NCBI RefSeq assembly: GCF_042695135.1
Contig: NZ_CP170547.1
Location: 2,852,001 to 2,916,000, forward strand
Length of the DNA: 64,000 bases
Direction of reading: 5' to 3'
From: Epilithonimonas sp042695135
GTDB taxonomy: Bacteria; Bacteroidota; Bacteroidia; Flavobacteriales; Weeksellaceae
This document shows, piece after piece, positions 16,131 through 24,092 of the stretch. The position numbers were made by a program, and so were the translations under genes. The stretch's first letter is position 1, and every line of letters begins with the position of its first letter. A model generated the notes under the pieces. That model was not told where the DNA came from, did not search any database, and saw only the letters and a list, made by a program, of their open reading frames with translations.

Positions 16131-16815
16131 ACTTCTGGCGATCAGCTACTTAAAATTACTTTGTGAAGACATAGAAGGTGTTGAGATTGTAAAGGCGTTT
16201 AACAATCCGAAAGTTTTTCTTCAGGAAATTGACAATATTGATTGTGACCTTTGCATTCTTGACATAGAAATGCCCGGACTCAATGGTCTCCAGGTTGCGG
16301 AACTCATCAAAGGAAAAAAGATCATTTTTACGACCGCTTACAAAGAATATGCAGCCGAAGCTTTTGATCTGAATGTTGTTGATTATGTCAGGAAACCAAT
16401 CAAAAAAGAACGTTTGCAGCAGGCATTTGAAAAGGTTGAAAAACTCTTCAGAGATCAGCAGAAAAACAGCTTATTCGAGTGGAACACAAATCTCGGAAAA
16501 ACTGTGATTTTCACCAACGAAATCGTTTACATCAAAACATCTGAAATCGACAGTCGGGACAAAGATATTTTTCTGAAAAACAATTCAGAACTGATTCTCA
16601 AAAATTTAAGTTTCAAACATTTGTCAGAATTATTACCTCAGAGATACTTTGTTCAGATCAACAAAAAGGAAATGGTCAATATTCAGCATATTAAGATTTT
16701 CTCTTCTTCGGAAATCATTCTTGATATCAGTTCCACCGATAGAAATCCTTTAAAACTTAATGTCAGCGAGGTTTTCCGAGATCAGGTTGCCGAGAAATTG
16801 ACAAAGAAATCCTAA
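16102..16815 (+). CDS. LytTR-family response regulator
   Basis: 237 residues. Receiver domain with CVILDDELLAISYL (acidic pocket), LCILDIEMPGLNGLQ (phospho-accepting Asp) and Lys in DYVRKPIKKERL. A LytTR DNA-binding domain follows (about 140-237), with the typical FVQINKKEMVNIQHI segment. The ATG lies inside the 3' end of the kinase gene, so the pair is coupled. Regulated genes are unknown; the adjacent antiporter (114 bp downstream, same strand) is a candidate by position only. Confidence 0.9.
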   Translation: MIKCVILDDELLAISYLKLLCEDIEGVEIVKAFNNPKVFLQEIDNIDCDLCILDIEMPGLNGLQVAELIKGKKIIFTTAYKEYAAEAFDLNVVDYVRKPIKKERLQQAFEKVEKLFRDQQKNSLFEWNTNLGKTVIFTNEIVYIKTSEIDSRDKDIFLKNNSELILKNLSFKHLSELLPQRYFVQINKKEMVNIQHIKIFSSSEIILDISSTDRNPLKLNVSEVFRDQVAEKLTKKS

Positions 16816-16929
16816 ATCCAAATTTCAGTACATAATTCAAGCATTTTATTACATTTCTAAATGTTAGATGAATTTCGTATTCAAAAACTTCTCAAATTTA
16901 CATCTTGAAATCAGGTAATATTTAGATTA

Positions 16930-19212
16930 ATGAATATGAAGAAGTACAGGAATATTATTTTTTACGTTATTACGATTCTATTTTTCTCAGGGTTGATCTA
17001 TTGGTTTATCATAGAAGGTAAAACCCTGGAAGCTGGCGAAAATATTGTGATCAAGGAAAATAAAGGATCAATGTGGGACAATTTTGCTGAGTCTTTTATG
17101 GTGAATCTTCATCATCCGCTGGCTCTACTTCTTATACAGATCATCACCATTATTTTTGTCGCCAGACTTTTTGGATGGATTTGTATGAAACTGAAACAGC
17201 CGTCCGTCATTGGTGAGATGATCGCCGGGATTGTCTTGGGACCGTCATTAGTTGGATTATATTTCCCGGAATTTTCCGCATTTCTTTTCCCGAAAGAATC
17301 CTTGGGTAACTTACAGTTCCTCAGCCAGATAGGTTTGATATTATTTATGTATATCGTTGGGATGGAACTGGATCTCAGTGTTCTAAGAAAAAAAGCGCAC
17401 GATGCAGTGGTTATCAGCCACGCCAGTATCATTATTCCGTTTGCGTTGGGAATTGGGTTGTCTTATTTCATTTATAAAGAATTTGCGCCGGACGGCATTC
17501 AGTTCAGCTCGTTTGCCTTATTTATTGCGATTGCGATGAGTATCACGGCTTTTCCGGTTTTGGCAAGAATCGTTCAGGAAAGAAATCTCCAGAAAACAAA
17601 GCTCGGAACCATCGTTATCACTTGTGCTGCGGCAGACGATATTACGGCTTGGTGTATCCTGGCAGCCGTGATTGCGATTGTAAAAGCAGGCTCTTTTGCC
17701 AGTTCAATTTATGTGATTTTGATGGCAATCGGTTATGTTTTCTTAATGATCAAAATCGTAAGACCTTTCCTGAAAAGAATCGGAGAACTGCAAGCCGGAA
17801 AAGGAATTATCAATAAATCAATTGTTGCGATTTTCTTTTTGACCTTAATTATTTCATCTTATGCAACAGAAGTTATCGGTATCCACGCATTATTCGGAGC
17901 TTTTATGGCAGGAGCGATAATGCCGGAAAATGTAAAATTCCGAAATCTATTCATTGAGAAAGTTGAAGATGTTGCGTTGGTTTTATTACTTCCTTTATTC
18001 TTCGTTTTTACCGGATTAAGAACTCAGATCGGATTGCTGAATGACAGCCATCTTTGGGTCATCACAGGATTAATTATTCTCACAGCCGTTACAGGAAAAT
18101 TCATTGGAAGTGCTTTGACGGCGAAATTCCTCAATATTAGCTGGAAAGACAGTCTCACAATTGGCGCCTTGATGAACACGCGCGGACTGATGGAGTTAAT
18201 TGTTCTGAATATTGGTTATGATCTAGGTGTTCTAAGCCCGTCGATCTTTGCAATGATGGTCATAATGGCTTTGGTCACTACATTTATGACAGGTCCGGCT
18301 TTGGATTTGATTAATTTTATATTCAGAAAGAAAAAAGATTTTAGCGAAGAAGAAAATGATGAAAATGGCGGAAAATACAAGGTTCTTTTATCTTTCGACA
18401 ATGCCGAATCCGGAAGTACACTTTTGAAACTCGCTGACAATTTTACCAATAAAATGAACGGCAACAAAAGCATCACAGCGATGACCATTGCCCCTGTTGA
18501 CGAGCTTCACGCCTTCGACGTTGATGGTTATGAAAAAGATATGTTTGAAAACGTAATCGATACGTCTAATGAACTGAAACTGGAAGTCACTACCCTTTTC
18601 AAAGCATCAAATGATATTGAAAATGATTTGATACATATTACAAACAAAGGCAATTACGACTTGCTTCTTGTTATGCTCGGAAAATCGATTTATGAGGGAA
18701 GTTTGCTTGGTAAACTGCTTGGATTCACGACAAAAATTATTAATCCAGAAAAATTACTGAATACGGTAAAAGGAAAATCCTACATTTTTAATTCGTCGCC
18801 GTTTGATGATTTTACATTGAGTATTCTGGATAAAACCAACATTCCGGTTGGGATTATGGTGGATAAGAATTTTGAAAGTGCAGACAAGATTTTCATTCCG
18901 ATTTTTGAACTCAATGATTTTTTTCTGGTTGAATATGCAAAAAGGCTTATCAATAACAATGATTCACAAGTGATCATTTTGGACGCTGCCGGACAGATCA
19001 GAAAAAACACCGAAATCCGTGAGCTGATCAGAAATATAGAACACATTGCGCCAAATCACATCACACTATACAATGAAAAAATCATAGAGAAAGATTTTCT
19101 TCAGTCACAGGATCTGATGTTGATCAGCAGCAAAAGCTGGAAAAATCTCATCGATTCCAAAAGTCTTTGGTTATCAGATATTCCTTCGACTTTGATTATT
19201 TCAAATCCATAA
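16930..19212 (+). CDS. CPA2-type cation/proton antiporter with C-terminal USP-like domains
   Basis: 760 residues. A first helix near the N-terminus is followed by a Na_H_Exchanger domain (about 60-450) of twelve or so helices: QPSVIGEMIAGIVLGPS, SITAFPVLARIV and CAAADDITAW, where the paired Asp is the ion-binding site of the CPA2/CHX class, then ALMNTRGLMELIVLNIG. Residues 480-760 form two tandem universal-stress-protein-like halves in the cytoplasm, as in plant CHX and several bacterial homologues, perhaps for nucleotide sensing. The likely ions are K+ or Na+ against H+. It follows the LytS/LytTR pair; no clear terminator lies between. Confidence 0.88.
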   Translation: MNMKKYRNIIFYVITILFFSGLIYWFIIEGKTLEAGENIVIKENKGSMWDNFAESFMVNLHHPLALLLIQIITIIFVARLFGWICMKLKQPSVIGEMIAGIVLGPSLVGLYFPEFSAFLFPKESLGNLQFLSQIGLILFMYIVGMELDLSVLRKKAHDAVVISHASIIIPFALGIGLSYFIYKEFAPDGIQFSSFALFIAIAMSITAFPVLARIVQERNLQKTKLGTIVITCAAADDITAWCILAAVIAIVKAGSFASSIYVILMAIGYVFLMIKIVRPFLKRIGELQAGKGIINKSIVAIFFLTLIISSYATEVIGIHALFGAFMAGAIMPENVKFRNLFIEKVEDVALVLLLPLFFVFTGLRTQIGLLNDSHLWVITGLIILTAVTGKFIGSALTAKFLNISWKDSLTIGALMNTRGLMELIVLNIGYDLGVLSPSIFAMMVIMALVTTFMTGPALDLINFIFRKKKDFSEEENDENGGKYKVLLSFDNAESGSTLLKLADNFTNKMNGNKSITAMTIAPVDELHAFDVDGYEKDMFENVIDTSNELKLEVTTLFKASNDIENDLIHITNKGNYDLLLVMLGKSIYEGSLLGKLLGFTTKIINPEKLLNTVKGKSYIFNSSPFDDFTLSILDKTNIPVGIMVDKNFESADKIFIPIFELNDFFLVEYAKRLINNNDSQVIILDAAGQIRKNTEIRELIRNIEHIAPNHITLYNEKIIEKDFLQSQDLMLISSKSWKNLIDSKSLWLSDIPSTLIISNP

Positions 19213-19215
19213 TTT

Positions 19216-19247
19216 TTTGAATTTTTCAGAATTAATGTTTATCTTCG
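19216..19247 (+). promoter_or_regulatory. promoter of the tyrA leader
   Basis: TTTG at 19216-19219, 20 bp spacer, then TATCTTCG at 19240-19247 (one mismatch to TAnnTTTG). Transcription would start at about 19251-19255, right at the leader GTG. Confidence 0.5.
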
Positions 19248-19251
19248 TCTG

Positions 19252-19308
19252 GTGAAAACAATTAATACGACATATTATTACGCAATTTTGACCCTCAAAC
19301 AGGATTAG
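19252..19308 (+). CDS. tyrosine leader peptide of the tyrA attenuator
   Basis: An 18-codon frame, GTG to TAG, encoding MKTINTTYYYAILTLKQD with three tandem Tyr codons (TAT TAT TAC, 19273-19281). It is too short for standard ORF calling. It lies directly upstream of tyrA, with an intrinsic terminator between. The stop codon falls within GGATTAGG (19302-19309), which can pair with the left arm of the terminator. This is the layout expected of ribosome-mediated attenuation sensing Tyr-tRNA. The start codon is uncertain because the predicted transcript begins close to the GTG. Confidence 0.72.
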   Translation: MKTINTTYYYAILTLKQD

Positions 19309-19357
19309 GATTCGTATGTACAAATATCAAAACCTCGTCCTATTGGCGGGGTTTTTT
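19302..19357 (+). promoter_or_regulatory. tyrA attenuator: antiterminator and intrinsic terminator
   Basis: Terminator: ACCTCGTCC at 19332-19340 pairs with GGCGGGGT at 19345-19352, then TTTTTG. Antiterminator: GGATTAGG (19302-19309) matches the left arm CCTCGTCC (19333-19340) at 7 of 8 positions, including one G-T wobble. A ribosome stalled on the Tyr codons leaves GGATTAGG free; one at the stop codon covers it. Confidence 0.75.
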
Positions 19358-19376
19358 GTTTTAAAAATTAAATATT

Positions 19377-20225
19377 ATGAAGAAGATCAGCATCATTGGA
19401 ACTGGATTAATTGGCGGCTCCATCGCATTGAAATTAAAAGATAAAAAATTCACCGATTTCGTTTATGGAATTGATCAAAATGAAGATAATCTGAATAAAG
19501 CTTTGGAATTAAATATTATTGACGAAAAAGCAGATATGGAAAACGGAGTAAAAAATTCCGATTTAATTATCATTGCAATTCCGGTAGATTCGGCAAGGAA
19601 AATATTGCCGTCGGTTTTGGATTTAATCAATGAAAAACAAACGGTTATGGATGTTGGTTCTACAAAATCAGGCATTGTAGATTCGATTAAGGAACATCCA
19701 AACAGAAAACGTTTTGTGGCATTTCACCCGATGTGGGGAACAGAAAACTCGGGTCCGCAATCTGCAACCAAAGATAGTTTTGCAGGAAAAGCGGCGGTCA
19801 TCTGTAATAAGGAAGATTCTGATTCGGATGCTTTGGAAGTTGTGGAAAACGTGATTGAGAATCTGGAAATGCACCCGATCTACATGAATGCTGATGCGCA
19901 CGATGTTCACACCGCTTACATTTCACACATTTCACACATCACATCCTACGCTTTGGCGAATACGGTTTTGGAGAAAGAACGTGAGGAAGACACGATTTTC
20001 CAATTGGCAAGTTCCGGTTTTTCCAGCACTGTTCGTCTTGCAAAATCACATCCGGAAATGTGGGTTCCGATTTTCCGCCAGAACAAAGAAAATGTTTTGG
20101 ATGTTTTGAATGAGCATATTACGCAGCTCAGAAAATTCAAATCGGCATTGGAGAAAGAGAACTTTGATTATCTGGAGGAATTAATTACGAATGCTAATAA
20201 GATTCGGGGGATTTTGGATAAGTAG
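19377..20225 (+). CDS. tyrA: prephenate dehydrogenase
   Basis: 282 residues. The N-terminal NAD-binding motif IIGTGLIGGSIALKL is at 5-19, then IIIAIPVDSA, VMDVGSTKSGIVDSI and the prephenate-binding FVAFHPMWGTENSGP (conserved His). The all-helical C-terminal dimer domain carries DAHDVHTAYISHISHITSYAL. It converts prephenate to 4-hydroxyphenylpyruvate, the committed step to tyrosine. There is no fused chorismate mutase and no clear ACT domain, so feedback at protein level may be weak. That would fit transcriptional control by the Tyr-codon leader just upstream. ATG is 20 bp past the attenuator's T-run. Confidence 0.95.
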   Translation: MKKISIIGTGLIGGSIALKLKDKKFTDFVYGIDQNEDNLNKALELNIIDEKADMENGVKNSDLIIIAIPVDSARKILPSVLDLINEKQTVMDVGSTKSGIVDSIKEHPNRKRFVAFHPMWGTENSGPQSATKDSFAGKAAVICNKEDSDSDALEVVENVIENLEMHPIYMNADAHDVHTAYISHISHITSYALANTVLEKEREEDTIFQLASSGFSSTVRLAKSHPEMWVPIFRQNKENVLDVLNEHITQLRKFKSALEKENFDYLEELITNANKIRGILDK

Positions 20226-20317
20226 GTTTTGTTTCAGTATATTTTCCGATTACGGATTTCCGTAAAAAAGTTAGTTTTTATTTAATTAGTTTTACAAGAT
20301 AATTTAAAACTAATTAA

Positions 20318-20674
20318 ATGAAAAAAATATTTTTAGTTATCATAACATTTTTTTTCGTCTCAATTAATGCACAATCTTCTTGTAACGAAATTTTAGAGTC
20401 TGTAAAATCTAACGGTAGAGCACAAACATTTTTCAGTCCTTCCAGTGAGGCTGTTTCCCAAATCACCTTCTATGATGTCACTGTAGAATACAAAACTTAT
20501 TATTTTGCTGTCGTAAAATTTTCCAGTAACCTTTACAAAGAATATATATATCAAGTTGGTTCAAATACAAAAATGAATTATTCGATGAATTATCTTACAA
20601 GTGCAGGCAAATCATTTTGGAAATTTATTGCGCCATATAACGAGAATTTAAAATGTGCTCCAGATTTTGATTAA
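20318..20674 (+). CDS. small secreted protein, KTSC-like
   Basis: 118 residues. The signal peptide MKKIFLVIITFFFVSINAQ is followed by a compact domain. The pattern SSEAVSQITFYDVTVEY, FAVVKFSSNLYKEYIY and SAGKSFWKFIAPY resembles KTSC domains (small beta-rich domains with a terminal S-x-G-x-x-F). I offer this fold by resemblance only. Two or three cysteines are present in the mature protein. Monocistronic; its 3' side runs into a family D repeat arm and family A copy 3. Confidence 0.6.
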   Translation: MKKIFLVIITFFFVSINAQSSCNEILESVKSNGRAQTFFSPSSEAVSQITFYDVTVEYKTYYFAVVKFSSNLYKEYIYQVGSNTKMNYSMNYLTSAGKSFWKFIAPYNENLKCAPDFD

Positions 20675-20691
20675 TGAAAAAATAATTATTG

Positions 20692-20712
20692 AGATTCCTA
20701 CGGAATGACAAA
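20692..20712 (+). repeat. family D repeat arm (ATTCCTACGGAATGACAA)
   Basis: 21 bp with a perfect inverted match at 27784-27804. No partner arm nearby. Probably the remnant of a small palindromic element. Confidence 0.6.
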
Positions 20713-20753
20713 ATTGTGTTTTTTACAAAAATGTTGTTTTTTATTTCGAAACC

Positions 20754-20856
20754 GCAGCCCGGTTTGAGTGGAAATCCTTTTTTGCTTATAGTCAAGTTCT
20801 ATTAAACGAAATCGTCGGCAAAAAAGATTGGGAACGGAAGACGGAAAAGCTGCCCA
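20754..20856 (+). repeat. dispersed structured element, family A, copy 3
   Basis: GCAGC at 20754-20758 pairs with GCTGC at 20849-20853. Inside lie TTGAGTGGA and GGGAACGGA, then AATC/GATT and TTTTTTGC/GCAAAAAA stems around a 30-nt apical loop. The tail GCTGCCCAAAT touches the purE stop codon. Confidence 0.85.
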
Positions 20857-20860
20857 AATT

Positions 20861-21370
20861 CTACTTATCAAACTGATTCGGATGCAGCTTTTTAATCTCA
20901 TCCACAGTTCCGAGAACTTTATCTTTCAATGAATTCTGATAAGTCTCTAATTTCTGAGAAACTCCAGGATCAGAAGTACCAATGATCTTTGCAGCGAGGA
21001 TTCCGGCATTGGTCGCACCATTAAGAGCAACTGTCGCCACAGGAATTCCGGAAGGCATCTGCAAAATCGACAAAACAGAATCCCAACCATCGATAGAATT
21101 GCTGGACAAAATCGGAACACCAATCACGGGCAAAGTTGTGCAACTGGCCACCATTCCTGGGAGATGAGCAGCACCGCCAGCACCAGCAACAATAACTTTC
21201 AGACCTCTTTCTCTCGCCGTTTTCGCATAATCAAACATTCTCTCGGGCGTTCTATGTGCAGAAACTACGGTAAGTTCGTAAGGAATTTCCAGAGATTTCA
21301 AAAAATCTGCAGCTTGCTGCATAATTGGGAGATCGCTTTGGCTGCCCATGATTATTCCGACCATTTTCAA
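20861..21370 (-). CDS. purE: 5-(carboxyamino)imidazole ribonucleotide mutase
   Basis: 169 residues, class I PurE. MGSQSDLPIMQQAADFL holds the phosphate-binding Ser/Asp, VVSAHRTPERMFDYA the catalytic His, and VAGAGGAAHLPGMVAS, PVIGVP and LNGATNAGILAAKI complete the signature. It moves the carboxylate from N5 to C4 in purine synthesis, acting after PurK. purK (22943-24055) is on the same strand but 1.6 kb upstream, with two oppositely oriented genes between. The stop abuts family A copy 3, which may serve as its 3' end structure. Confidence 0.96.
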   Translation of the reverse strand: MKMVGIIMGSQSDLPIMQQAADFLKSLEIPYELTVVSAHRTPERMFDYAKTARERGLKVIVAGAGGAAHLPGMVASCTTLPVIGVPILSSNSIDGWDSVLSILQMPSGIPVATVALNGATNAGILAAKIIGTSDPGVSQKLETYQNSLKDKVLGTVDEIKKLHPNQFDK

Positions 21371-21384
21371 ATTTATTAGATGCT

Positions 21385-21392
21385 CAAAGATA
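21385..21392 (-). promoter_or_regulatory. promoter -7 site for purE, TATCTTTG
   Basis: Exact TAnnTTTG match on the minus strand, 15 bp before the purE ATG. Confidence 0.5.
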
Positions 21393-21424
21393 AAGATTTA
21401 TGAATAAAACTGAGGATTTTGGAA

Positions 21425-21432
21425 TAACTTTG
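21425..21432 (+). promoter_or_regulatory. promoter -7 site for the EamA transporter, TAACTTTG
   Basis: Exact TAnnTTTG match on the plus strand, 26 bp before the TTG start at 21459. It is divergent from the purE site. Confidence 0.45.
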
Positions 21433-21458
21433 GCATCAATTATTTTTTTATAAAAGCT

Positions 21459-22370
21459 TTGAGTTCAAAAACCATCATCTGCATTTTCATCGTTGCCATT
21501 GTTTGGGGAACAACTTTCCTGGGGATCAAAATCGGTGTAGAAACTGTTCCGCCGTGGTTCGTTGCGGGATTTCGCCAGTTTTTGGCGTCTCTTATTTTAC
21601 TTCCGATTTTACTTTATAAGAAGAATCTAAAATGGATCGGCTGGAAAAATTTCACCATTCAAATCACGCTTTCTTCCTTGATGCTGGTTGGCGCAAACGG
21701 TTTGACAACCGTGGCAGAAAAAGACATAACAAGCAGTTTGACCTCATTGATAAGTGCACTTTCGCCGGTTTTTATCTTTGTAGCGAGCATGATTATCGGG
21801 ATGGAAAAATTTACCTTCCGGACTTTGATTGGTCTTCTAATGGGATTATCCGGAGTTGTTTTTATATTCTGGGACGGCATCCACGATCTTACAAATCCAG
21901 ATTACAGAAATGGATTACTCATCTTAATTTTGGCTTTGATGTGTTGGGGAATCGGGACAATCTACACCAAAAAGCTGCACACAGAAAATAACAATCTGTT
22001 CCTGAATCTTTTCTATCAATTTGCTTTTGCAGGAATAGTTCAGTTAATTTTTGCCTTTCAGTTTTCGGAGAAAATCGATGTGGAAAGCTGGTCTGCAACT
22101 AGCATTGCCGCGATTATCTATTTAGCAGTTTTCGGTTCTGTTTCGGCATTTTTCGCCTATCATTATTTACTGAAAACCTTGTTCCCAACACAGGTTTCTA
22201 TATTGTCTTATGTGAATACAATTATCAGTATTTTCCTGAGCTGGCTGATTTTGGGCGAGACGATCTCTGCAAAATTCCTGATCGCTACAGCCTGCATCAT
22301 CAGCGGCGTTTTCATCATCAATTATAAACCCGGAATGGTGAAATTTATAATGAAAAAATCAGGTGATTAA
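21459..22370 (+). CDS. EamA/DMT-family transporter
   Basis: 303 residues and about ten transmembrane helices in two EamA repeats (about 5-140 and 150-285). The first repeat has VAIVWGTTFLGIKIGVETVP and ALSPVFIFVASMI; the second has CWGIGTIYTKKLH and LSWLILGETISAKFLIA. It is a drug/metabolite transporter superfamily permease, substrate unknown. The start is a TTG: no in-frame ATG precedes the first helix, and a promoter site sits 26 bp upstream. It lies between purE and purK on the opposite strand. Confidence 0.87.
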   Translation: MSSKTIICIFIVAIVWGTTFLGIKIGVETVPPWFVAGFRQFLASLILLPILLYKKNLKWIGWKNFTIQITLSSLMLVGANGLTTVAEKDITSSLTSLISALSPVFIFVASMIIGMEKFTFRTLIGLLMGLSGVVFIFWDGIHDLTNPDYRNGLLILILALMCWGIGTIYTKKLHTENNNLFLNLFYQFAFAGIVQLIFAFQFSEKIDVESWSATSIAAIIYLAVFGSVSAFFAYHYLLKTLFPTQVSILSYVNTIISIFLSWLILGETISAKFLIATACIISGVFIINYKPGMVKFIMKKSGD

Positions 22371-22424
22371 TATATTCTTAAATTTAAAAATAAATAAAAA
22401 CCTCAATTAATAAATCTTTAAAAC

Positions 22425-22892
22425 ATGAAAAAAATTCTGATATTAGCTTCTACGGCTATGCTATTATTTGCAACATCTTGCAAGAAAAATGAAACGGTTG
22501 TTACGACAGACGGACCTGATACTCTAAGCGTTGTAAAAACAACGGAAACTACAACTTTATCAGATGATGAAGCTAGAGCAAAAGTGGAAAAAGCCAAAGC
22601 AGATTTGGATGCCGCCATAAAAAAAGGAGATAAAAAGGCTGAAGCTGCCTCTAGAAAAGCATTAGATGATGCAAATCTGGCTTGGAATAAAACGAAAACT
22701 GCATTGAATAATGCTGCTCAGGATGTGAAAGAAGGTGTAGATAAAACTGTTGACAAGGCAAAAGCGGCCACCGAAGACGCTAAAAAAGATATGAAAGAGA
22801 CTGCAGATGACACCAAAAAAGCGATGAAGGAAGCAGCACAGGACACCAAGGAAACTTACAACAAAACCTTGGATAAACTAAAAGCTAAATAA
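22425..22892 (+). CDS. helical lipoprotein with LEA/apolipoprotein-like repeats
   Basis: 155 residues. The lipoprotein signal ends LLFATSC (Cys19). After a Thr-rich linker, residues 45-155 are almost entirely charged amphipathic helix rich in Ala, Lys, Asp and Glu. Roughly 11-residue periodic blocks (VDKTVDKAKAATEDAKKD, MKETADDTKKAMKEAAQD) recall group 3 LEA and apolipoprotein repeats. Proteins of this kind are linked to desiccation or envelope stress in other organisms; that is only a suggestion here. It is closed by a bidirectional terminator shared with purK. Confidence 0.75.
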   Translation: MKKILILASTAMLLFATSCKKNETVVTTDGPDTLSVVKTTETTTLSDDEARAKVEKAKADLDAAIKKGDKKAEAASRKALDDANLAWNKTKTALNNAAQDVKEGVDKTVDKAKAATEDAKKDMKETADDTKKAMKEAAQDTKETYNKTLDKLKAK

Positions 22893-22912
22893 TTTAAAAC
22901 ATTCTAAAAAAG

Positions 22913-22942
22913 AAAGCAAGGTTTTCGGCCTTGCTTTTTCAT
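22913..22942. terminator. bidirectional terminator between the lipoprotein and purK
   Basis: AAAGCAAGG at 22913-22921 pairs with CCTTGCTTT at 22929-22937, with T/A-rich flanks for both directions. Confidence 0.88.
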
Positions 22943-24055
22943 TTATTTGGAAATCACCTTTACTAAGGATTTGATATGAATTAATTTCTCCATTAATTCT
23001 TCTCGGGAATCTGCCAGAACATTAATATGCCCCATTTTCCGACCGGGTTTTGTTTCTGTTTTTCCATAGAGATGAACGTAGGTTTTTGATAATTTCAGAA
23101 CATCTTCCAAACCTTGATATTTCACTTTACCGGAATAATTTTCTTCCCCAACCAGATTCAGCATTCCGGAAAATCCGAAAGAATCCGTATCGGCCAAAGG
23201 TAAATTTCTCACCACTCTATAAAACTGTTCGAATTGGGAATTAGCATTGCCTTCCTGCGACTGATGCCCAGAATTATGCAGTCTTGGCGCAGTTTCATTC
23301 ACCCATACTTTGCCTTCTTTATCAAGGAATAATTCTATGGCAAAAAGTCCTGGTGAATCCGCATTATTAATGAATTGCTGAGCAATCTTATCAATCTGGC
23401 TTTGAGTCTCTTCCGAGATATCAGCAGGACAAATATTGAAATCAAGGAGATTCAGTTTCGGGTCTGCCACCATTTCTGTCACGGGAAAAGTTTTGGTTTC
23501 ACCGTTTTCATTTCTGGCAACGATTAAAGACAATTCTTTATCAATATCAACCAAACCTTCCAGGACAGATTCCTGTGTCCAAAGGTTTCTCCAATCCTGC
23601 GTTGTACGGATTAGTTGTACGCCCTTTCCATCGTAACCGCCAGTATTAAGTTTTTGAACAAACGGAAGCTGGATTTTAATTTCTTCCTCGCTTCCATCCA
23701 TAATTTCAAAATCAGGACTTGGAATATTATTATCAGCATAAAACTGTTTCTGAAGAATTTTCTGCTGGATGATTTTAATGATATTTGAATTCGGAACCAC
23801 TTTCACACCCAGGTTTTCCAGTTCTTCCAATGCATCAGCATTCACGTGTTCGATTTCTATTGTAACAACATCTTTGTCTCTTCCAAATTCCAGAACGTCA
23901 TCATAATCATTGAAGTTCCCTCTTGTATAATGAGAAATATTGGCGCAGGAACATTCCGGATTTGGGTCTAGAACATAAAATTCATCATCATATTTCAATG
24001 CTTCCTGAATGAACATTCTTCCGAGTTGTCCGCCTCCTAAAATTCCGATTTTCAT
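22943..24055 (-). CDS. purK: 5-(carboxyamino)imidazole ribonucleotide synthase
   Basis: 370 residues. ATP-grasp enzyme opening MKIGILGGGQLGRMF, with VVTIEIEHVNADALEEL, QKLNTGGYDGKGVQLI and the metal-binding LFAIELFLDKEGKVWVNETAPRLHNSGH. It carboxylates AIR with ATP and bicarbonate; PurE then isomerises the product. Length and motifs are complete. A single gene, separated from purE by the EamA and lipoprotein genes on the other strand. Confidence 0.95.
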   Translation of the reverse strand: MKIGILGGGQLGRMFIQEALKYDDEFYVLDPNPECSCANISHYTRGNFNDYDDVLEFGRDKDVVTIEIEHVNADALEELENLGVKVVPNSNIIKIIQQKILQKQFYADNNIPSPDFEIMDGSEEEIKIQLPFVQKLNTGGYDGKGVQLIRTTQDWRNLWTQESVLEGLVDIDKELSLIVARNENGETKTFPVTEMVADPKLNLLDFNICPADISEETQSQIDKIAQQFINNADSPGLFAIELFLDKEGKVWVNETAPRLHNSGHQSQEGNANSQFEQFYRVVRNLPLADTDSFGFSGMLNLVGEENYSGKVKYQGLEDVLKLSKTYVHLYGKTETKPGRKMGHINVLADSREELMEKLIHIKSLVKVISK

Positions 24056-24092
24056 TTTTTTTAAAATTAGATTTGGCTAAAGCCATTTTGAA

